A DNA stretch of 5,204 nt, taken from assembly GCA_030523905.1 (NCBI GenBank), contig JAUNHO010000092.1, positions 1 to 5,204 of the forward strand. The letters are read 5' to 3'. The DNA comes from Bergeyella zoohelcum. Its GTDB lineage: Bacteria; Bacteroidota; Bacteroidia; Flavobacteriales; Weeksellaceae. Below the pieces are notes generated by a model. That model was not told the DNA's origin, did no database searches, and was given only the letters and a program-made list of their open reading frames with translations. The position numbers and the translations under genes are program-made. Positions 1 through 4,337 of this stretch are shown one piece after another; within the stretch, counting starts at the first letter, position 1, and each line of letters starts with the position of its first letter.

Positions 1-707
1 AAACGGCTTGTAGTAGTGGCTTCATTTACCATTGTTCGGGTTTTGAAAACCAATTCTCTGGTTTCCTCTTGTAGATTTTTTATGACGATTTGCTTGGCTA
101 TTATTTCTCGGTTTAGAGCATTGATATTCGGATTTTCAAGGTAGAATTTCGCCTTTATTTTCAGATAATCAGCCAGTTCTATATAGTTTTCGCCTATCAT
201 TTGCCCAGCTAATTTATAGGGTTGAATCTTCACCATAACGATGAAAACGAACAAAAACCAAAGACTCCCAGTGGTGAAAACAAGAAGACTTTTCCAAAAA
301 TCAGAGCCAGATAAACTCCCATCAATAAAGATAGAAAGCACCACCAAAGTAATACCGCCCACCGATGCCAACCGCAGACCGAAAACGCCAATCATAGAAA
401 AGAATATACCAAAGCAGATGATTTCCAGAAAGATAAGCAGTGGATAATCTTTGAGCAAACTGGTAGTAGCGGCCACAATAGAAAAGGAAATAACCGCCAA
501 AATAAAGGCGTTTCTCCGTCTAATATAAGGACCTGGTAAATCCGTAAGACCTACAAAACTCGTGGCCAATGGAAATAAAAAGTATTCTTTTAGCAGACCA
601 AAATACGCCAAAATAACAGAAGGAACTACGATAGCCAATGCCATACGCACTCCTGCATAAATATACTGACTGGTAACAAATTTCTGTATTTCGGCTCTGT
701 ATTTCAT
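1..707 (-). CDS. YccS/FUSC-type inner-membrane protein, N-terminal part (C-terminus outside window)
   Basis: I translated this frame from the minus strand: 235 codons from the ATG at 707-705 stay open to the left edge, so the 3' end is missing. The protein starts MKYRAEIQKFV and has about six hydrophobic segments (roughly residues 17-36, 42-55, 66-84, 89-109, 113-128 and 140-160). A polar, helical, probably cytoplasmic region follows from about 161. The short loop GLTDLPGPYIRRR (53-65) and the QPYKLAGQMIGENYIELADYL stretch after the last segment resemble YccS/FUSC proteins. In that family a six-helix N-terminal half is followed by a soluble domain and usually a second membrane half, for a total near 700 residues. 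Family members are putative exporters (for example aromatic acid efflux), but the substrate here is unknown. No in-frame upstream ATG was seen nearby, and the N-terminus fits the family. The gene lies behind the MATE terminator and has its own promoter. Confidence 0.82.
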   Translation of the reverse strand, partial: MKYRAEIQKFVTSQYIYAGVRMALAIVVPSVILAYFGLLKEYFLFPLATSFVGLTDLPGPYIRRRNAFILAVISFSIVAATTSLLKDYPLLIFLEIICFGIFFSMIGVFGLRLASVGGITLVVLSIFIDGSLSGSDFWKSLLVFTTGSLWFLFVFIVMVKIQPYKLAGQMIGENYIELADYLKIKAKFYLENPNINALNREIIAKQIVIKNLQEETRELVFKTRTMVNEATTTSR

Positions 708-712
708 AGGTG

Positions 713-720
713 CAAAAATA
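713..720 (-). promoter_or_regulatory. Bacteroidota -7 promoter element of the FUSC gene
   Basis: Read on the minus strand, 720-713 is TATTTTTG, a perfect match to the Bacteroidota -7 consensus TAnnTTTG. Only five bases (CACCT) separate it from the ATG at 707, so transcription should start at or within a few bases of the start codon. A -33 element is weak: TTTTC lies about 20 bases upstream of the TA. The mRNA is therefore predicted to be leaderless or nearly so. Confidence 0.6.
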
Positions 721-755
721 GGATAATCTATGAAATAAATGAAAATTTAGCCAAC

Positions 756-793
756 AAAAGCACGCAGAAATCTTATAAAATCTGCGTGTTTTT
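756..793 (-). terminator. Rho-independent terminator after the MATE gene
   Basis: A perfect 8-bp inverted repeat, CACGCAGA (761-768) and TCTGCGTG (781-788), encloses a 12-base A/T-rich loop. It is flanked by AAAAG on the left and TTTTT on the right, so the stem can extend by A-U pairs. On the minus strand the hairpin is followed by CTTTTG. It begins 26 bases beyond the MATE stop codon and ends before the FUSC promoter, so it should terminate MATE transcription. It could also work from the other strand, but no plus-strand gene ends here. A second, weaker dyad, GATAAT (799-804) with ATTATC (811-816), lies between it and the stop codon. Confidence 0.72.
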
Positions 794-818
794 CATTTGA
801 TAATGAGTTGATTATCGT

Positions 819-2162
819 TTATTTATTGGTCAGTTTCAAAAATCTAATTAATAGAAGCAATGCGGATAATGTAAGCCCTAGACCGAGTGCAATCCACATT
901 CCCCAAGCTCCCATTTGGAGCGTTACACAAAGAAAATAACCTAATGGAATGGTGAAAACCCAATACGCAAAAAAAGTGATATAACTAGGGATTTTTACAT
1001 CTTGTATCCCTCTCAATGCTCCCAAAGTGGTAACTTGTAACCCGTCTGAAAGCTGGAATAAAGCAGCGATAATGAGCAATTTGGAGGCAAGTTGTATCAC
1101 TTCCACATCGCTTTCTTTTGTGAAATAATAGGGCAAAATTTCCCTTCCGCTAATGAAAATTACCCCACAGATAAGCATATATAAGAAAGTGATTTTTAGG
1201 TTGTTAATTCCAATATTTCGTATTTCTACAAAGTTCCTTTGGGCAAATTGTCTGCCTACCATCACGGTAGAGGCTACGCTAAAACCTACGCAAAGATTAA
1301 AGGTGAAAGATGCCATACTTAGGGCAATTTGATGAGATGCGATTTCCTTTGCAGAGACCATACCACAGATAAACGCTGCCCCAGCAAATGCCGTTACTTC
1401 AAAGAACATTTGTAACGCCGTAGGAAGTCCTAATTTTAGCATTTTGCTAAACATTTTCTTTTGAAATAAACTGATTTTCAGTGAAAATTCCTTGATATAT
1501 CTTGCCGTTATTTTATTGTTTTTCATTACAAAATATAGGAAAATCAGCATAAAAATTCTAGCGATAATCGTTGCTAATGCCGAGCCATTAATTCCCATTG
1601 CTGGAAATCCAAAAAGCCCTTTGATGAAGACATAATTCAGGACAATATTAATCAAATTAGCAATCACCGTAGCAAGGGTTACGCCTATCGTAAAGCCCAG
1701 TCCCTCAGAGACTTCTCGCATCGTTTGGAACATCATAAAAGGGATAATACTCAGTACCATCATCCAGAGAAATCCCTGTGTATCAGGTACAATTTCCATC
1801 GGTTGGTCAAAATAAGGAATAAGCGGAATAATTGCCGAAAGCACCATCATTAGGACAATTCCTACCCCAATATTAAGTGCGAAGCCGTGCCTAAAAACCG
1901 AATTGATACTTTCGTGGTTCTTTTGCGAATGAGCCTCCGATACCAATGGTGGAATGGCAAACGAAATCCCAAGACCAAAAATAAAAACCGAAAAAAACAA
2001 CGCATTTCCCAGAGATACCGCTGCTAAAGCATTGGCTCCCAATAGTTTGCCCACAATGATATTATCAAAAAGTTGTACAGAGACCTGCCCCAGCTGGGTA
2101 AGCATCACAGGAAGAGCGAGTTTTAGCGTTTGTTTAGAATAATTTTTATTGAGTAATAACAT
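819..2162 (-). CDS. NorM-type MATE family multidrug efflux transporter
   Basis: This 447-residue polytopic membrane protein is the usual length for MATE transporters and is hydrophobic throughout, consistent with 12 helices. MATE proteins export cationic drugs and dyes across the cytoplasmic membrane in exchange for Na+ or H+. The first helix carries the family pattern around P18 and D33 (LFDNIIVGKLLGANALAAVS). The start of the second half has LGLPTALQMFFEVT with E255. The C-terminal half has LSDGLQVTTLGALRG with D373. These acidic residues correspond to the three conserved membrane carboxylates of Vibrio NorM (D36, E255, D371), which favours the Na+-coupled NorM subgroup. A second repeat signature, HQIALSMASF (277-286), is also present. 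The ATG at 2162 gives a normal short N-terminus before helix 1. The gene lies 90 bp behind the response regulator on the same strand, with a hairpin and a possible promoter between them, so co-transcription is uncertain. The real substrate cannot be read from the sequence. Confidence 0.95.
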   Translation of the reverse strand: MLLLNKNYSKQTLKLALPVMLTQLGQVSVQLFDNIIVGKLLGANALAAVSLGNALFFSVFIFGLGISFAIPPLVSEAHSQKNHESINSVFRHGFALNIGVGIVLMMVLSAIIPLIPYFDQPMEIVPDTQGFLWMMVLSIIPFMMFQTMREVSEGLGFTIGVTLATVIANLINIVLNYVFIKGLFGFPAMGINGSALATIIARIFMLIFLYFVMKNNKITARYIKEFSLKISLFQKKMFSKMLKLGLPTALQMFFEVTAFAGAAFICGMVSAKEIASHQIALSMASFTFNLCVGFSVASTVMVGRQFAQRNFVEIRNIGINNLKITFLYMLICGVIFISGREILPYYFTKESDVEVIQLASKLLIIAALFQLSDGLQVTTLGALRGIQDVKIPSYITFFAYWVFTIPLGYFLCVTLQMGAWGMWIALGLGLTLSALLLLIRFLKLTNK

Positions 2163-2187
2163 AAACTATATTGAATTAAAAATAACG

Positions 2188-2225
2188 AAATTTGAAATCT
2201 AACCGAGAGATTAAATTTCAAATTT
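2188..2225. repeat. A/T-rich 11-bp inverted repeat between regulator and MATE gene
   Basis: AAATTTGAAAT (2188-2198) is matched perfectly by ATTTCAAATTT (2215-2225), with a 16-base spacer. On the minus strand it lies 27 bases past the regulator's stop and 25 bases before the MATE ATG, and is followed by a T-rich stretch. It could be a weak terminator for the regulator, an operator for the MATE promoter that overlaps it, or chance in A/T-rich DNA. The stem holds only two G-C pairs, so I do not call it a terminator. Confidence 0.45.
2194..2222 (-). promoter_or_regulatory. Candidate promoter of the MATE gene
   Basis: On the minus strand TTTG (2222-2219) lies 17 bases ahead of TAGATTTC (2201-2194), which matches the Bacteroidota -7 consensus TAnnTTTG at all fixed positions but the last. 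The predicted start near 2188 would give a leader of about 25 bases. Spacing is slightly short of the usual 19-21 and the last base of the -7 box is wrong, so confidence is low. Both elements overlap arms of the 11-bp inverted repeat. Confidence 0.3.
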
Positions 2226-2252
2226 TATTAATGGATAAAGGTAAAAACTTTA

Positions 2253-3437
2253 TTATTTTCTTACAAAAGTCGCCACATCATCAGCCGTTACGGTACTACC
2301 ACCGAGGATAATTAGGCGTTCTACCACATTACGAAGTTCGCGGATATTCCCCGTCCAAGAAAGGGCTTCAAGAGCCTTAATAGCCGATGAATCAAACTCT
2401 TTCACGGCTGTGCCTTGTTCCTCTGCAATCATTTTAGCGAAGTGCGAAACCAAAAGTTTTATATCTTCTTTTCTATCGTCCAGCGGTGGAACGAAAATCT
2501 CAATCACAGAAAGTCTATGATACAAATCCTCACGGAATCGCCCTGCCTTTATTTCCTCTTTCATATCCTTATTCGTAGCGGCGAGAACACGCACATCTAC
2601 CTTTATTTCCTTATCACTTCCCACAGGCGAAACCTTATTTTCCTGTAATGCACGGAGGACTTTCGCTTGTGCAATGAGGCTCATATCCCCAATTTCATCA
2701 AGGAAAATAGTACCATTATTAGCAAGTTCAAATTTCCCTTGCTTGTCTTTTATTGCCCCAGTGAAAGAACCTTTGATATGTCCAAATAGTTCAGATTCAA
2801 TGAGTTCCGAAGGGATAGCAGCACAATTCACTTCTATAATAGGGGCTTTGTGTCGGTTACTTTGGTTATGAATAGCGTGGGCTACCAGCTCCTTACCAGC
2901 ACCATTCGGGCCAGTGATGAGAACTCTAGCATCAGATACGGCTACCTTATCAATCATCTCTTGGATTTTCTTCAATGCTGCACTCTCGCCAATCATCTCA
3001 TATTTCTTATTGACTTTCTTTTTTAGCGTCTTGTTTTCAGATTTCAGCGACTGGTTTTCCTTTGCCAATTGGTCTTTGTTGAGAGCATTTTTTACACTCG
3101 TAATCAGTCGGTTAATGTCAATAGGTTTAGAAATAAAATCATACGCCCCAGCTTTTAGGCAATCCACCGCGGTATCTATATCGGCGTGACCAGAAATCAT
3201 CACAAAATTAGAATTTGGTTTTATCGCAAAAGCCTGTTTTAGGAGTTCTGTGCCAGAGATTTTAGGCATTTTAATATCAGAAATTATCAGAGCGAAATCC
3301 TCCTTTTCTATCTGTTTATAGCCTTCTAGACCATCTTCTGCAATGATAAATTCATAGTCTGTAAGTTCATCTGAAAGAATAGAATGAAGTACGCCAGAGA
3401 TGGCTTTTTCATCTTCTACGATTAAGATTTTTTGCAT
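2253..3437 (-). CDS. NtrC-type sigma-54-dependent response regulator without a DNA-binding domain
   Basis: This 394-residue cytoplasmic activator should remodel sigma-54 RNA polymerase when phosphorylated. Residues 1-119 are a receiver domain with acidic pair E8/D9, phosphoacceptor D54 (in IISDIKMP), S82 and K104. Residues about 120-145 form a lysine-rich coiled-coil linker with leucines at 124, 131 and 138. Residues 146-394 are the AAA+ sigma-54 interaction domain: Walker A GPNGAGKE (176-183), the sigma-54-contact loop GSFTGA (223-228, normally GAFTGA), Walker B IFLDE (244-248), the arginine-rich GRFREDLYHRL (299-309) and sensor II GNIREL (363-368). The protein ends at DDVATFVRK, where typical NtrC proteins continue into a Fis-type helix-turn-helix, so it lacks the usual DNA-binding domain. 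Helicobacter FlgR and chlamydial CtcC are known examples of the same architecture. No sensor kinase is in view. The ATG at 3437 gives the normal receiver N-terminus, and a possible sigma-54 promoter lies just upstream. Confidence 0.95.
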   Translation of the reverse strand: MQKILIVEDEKAISGVLHSILSDELTDYEFIIAEDGLEGYKQIEKEDFALIISDIKMPKISGTELLKQAFAIKPNSNFVMISGHADIDTAVDCLKAGAYDFISKPIDINRLITSVKNALNKDQLAKENQSLKSENKTLKKKVNKKYEMIGESAALKKIQEMIDKVAVSDARVLITGPNGAGKELVAHAIHNQSNRHKAPIIEVNCAAIPSELIESELFGHIKGSFTGAIKDKQGKFELANNGTIFLDEIGDMSLIAQAKVLRALQENKVSPVGSDKEIKVDVRVLAATNKDMKEEIKAGRFREDLYHRLSVIEIFVPPLDDRKEDIKLLVSHFAKMIAEEQGTAVKEFDSSAIKALEALSWTGNIRELRNVVERLIILGGSTVTADDVATFVRK

Positions 3438-3478
3438 ACCTTAGTGGGGTTTTTATTTTAGAAATCAACTTTTTTGTA

Positions 3479-3494
3479 GCAAAAATTATTCCAA
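3479..3494 (-). promoter_or_regulatory. Candidate sigma-54 (-24/-12) promoter of the response regulator
   Basis: The minus strand from 3494 to 3479 reads TTGGAATAATTTTTGC. GG and GC are exactly 10 bases apart, as in sigma-54 promoters (TTGGCACG-N4-TTGC). The TTGG and TTGC blocks are perfect and the next base is T, while the CACG block is poor (AATA). The predicted start near 3467 gives a leader of about 30 bases before the ATG at 3437. The same bases include AATTTTTG, a one-mismatch relative of the ordinary -7 box, so a housekeeping promoter is the main alternative. Confidence 0.4.
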
Positions 3495-3593
3495 TCTATC
3501 TTAAAATGAGAAAAAAATTAGGGAAGTAATTTTCTGTACAATTTATAAAACCAATCTCTATTCCCCCAATAGCTAATCCCTAAAAAACAACCC

Positions 3594-3601
3594 TAAATTT
3601 G
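3594..3601 (+). promoter_or_regulatory. Bacteroidota -7 promoter element for the 185-residue gene
   Basis: TAAATTTG is a perfect match to TAnnTTTG and lies 57 bases before the ATG at 3659, so the predicted leader is about 50 bases. I see no good TTTG-type -33 element 19-21 bases upstream. The leader is A/T-rich with no Shine-Dalgarno sequence, which is normal for Bacteroidota. Confidence 0.5.
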
Positions 3602-3658
3602 TTTATTCAAAAAATAATTTATAATTTCGGCGAAGTTAATTCTTAAACAATAATTAAA

Positions 3659-4216
3659 ATGGCAAAAAGTATAAACAACATCATTACCCACGGTTTGAGT
3701 GGTAAAGTAGGAGATTTATTAGTATTCCGTCAAGTAGATGGTAAAACAATCGTAGCAAAAGTTCCAAAGAAATCAAATAAAGTAACTGATAAACAATTAG
3801 AACAAAGAGCCAAATTTCAAGAGGCAACTATTTATACTAAGTCAGTTATGCAAAATGAAAATCTAAAAACCCAATATGAAGAAGAAGCAAAAAATAAAGG
3901 GTTAAAAGTAAATAACATTGCGATTGCTGATTTTCTAAAAGCACCAAAAATTGAAGAAGTAGATTTATCTAATTATACAGGAAAAAGAAATGATTTAATT
4001 AAAATCAAAGCATTTGATGATTTCAAAGTAGAGAGAGTAAGTGTAAAAATAGAAAATGCCGATGGTTCTCTTGTAGAAGAAGGCAATGCTACACAAGAAG
4101 GACTTTATTGGATTTATAAAGCAAAAGAAAATAATGCTGATTTATCAGGCGATAAAATCACGGTAAGAGCCTATGATTTACCTGACAATATGACAGAGAA
4201 AGAACAAGTTTTATAG
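3659..4216 (+). CDS. Conserved-looking 185-residue protein of unknown function
   Basis: I cannot assign a function. The protein has no signal peptide or membrane segment, so it should be cytoplasmic unless exported by another route. Three parts can be seen. Residues 1-40 hold a short motif, HGLSGKVGDLLVFRQVDGKT, predicted to be beta-strand; it resembles the SGKVG-type N-termini of small Bacteroidota hypothetical proteins such as those grouped in DUF6266, but that link is from memory. Residues about 43-95 are charged and helical with several tyrosines, ending NNIAIADFLKAPKI. Residues about 98-185 look like a beta-sandwich or Ig-like domain (IKIKAFDDFKVERVSVKIEN, then ITVRAYDLPDNMTEKEQ). The start is well placed behind a TAAATTTG promoter and an A-rich leader. 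G+C is about 31% in four rows counted (75 of 240 bases), lower than the flanking genes, which could mean acquisition or relaxed selection. The next gene is 121 bp downstream on the same strand. Confidence 0.8.
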   Translation: MAKSINNIITHGLSGKVGDLLVFRQVDGKTIVAKVPKKSNKVTDKQLEQRAKFQEATIYTKSVMQNENLKTQYEEEAKNKGLKVNNIAIADFLKAPKIEEVDLSNYTGKRNDLIKIKAFDDFKVERVSVKIENADGSLVEEGNATQEGLYWIYKAKENNADLSGDKITVRAYDLPDNMTEKEQVL

Positions 4217-4235
4217 CATTCTATTTCGGATTTTC

Positions 4236-4268
4236 ACCGAACCTCTACCGAACCTTCACCGAAGGAAT
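4236..4268 (+). repeat. Three tandem 11-bp ACCGAA repeats
   Basis: ACCGAACCTCT (4236-4246), ACCGAACCTTC (4247-4257) and ACCGAAGGAAT (4258-4268) follow each other head to tail. The ACCGAA core is identical in all three and the first two units agree at 9 of 11 bases. An inverted copy of the core, TTCGG (4225-4229), precedes them. The last unit junction also forms a small palindrome, CCTTC-ACC-GAAGG (4253-4265). They begin 19 bases after the stop of the 185-residue gene and end 69 bases before the next ATG. They may be phased protein-binding sites for the downstream promoter or a short slippage repeat. Confidence 0.6.
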
Positions 4269-4337
4269 ACCTATTAAATTATTACTGACAAAATGTCTTA
4301 ATTAGTGTAAAAATAAATTCTTAAAACAAATAAAAAA

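Noticed and set aside
241..447. 68-codon plus-strand open frame
   Set aside because: It lies wholly antisense to the FUSC coding region, which has clear family features. Its own translation is low-complexity, charged and unrecognisable.
2235..2253. ATAAAG...CTTTAT dyad at the stop of the response regulator
   Set aside because: Six A/T-rich pairs with a 7-base loop overlapping the stop codon are too weak to call a terminator.
1954..3189. Several plus-strand open frames of 62-91 codons (for example 1954-2142, 2415-2648, 2674-2871, 2914-3189)
   Set aside because: All are antisense shadows of the MATE and response-regulator genes, with no promoter, start context or recognisable motif.
4253..4265. 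CCTTC-ACC-GAAGG palindrome as terminator of the 185-residue gene
   Set aside because: The 5-bp stem has only a 3-base loop and no T-run follows (AATACCTATTAAA), and it is explained by the 11-bp repeat array.
4201..4320. Frameshift or read-through extending the 185-residue protein past its TAG
   Set aside because: The other frames after 4216 give only a short peptide, partly encoded by the tandem repeat, with no resemblance to a continued domain. The protein already ends after a plausible beta-rich domain.
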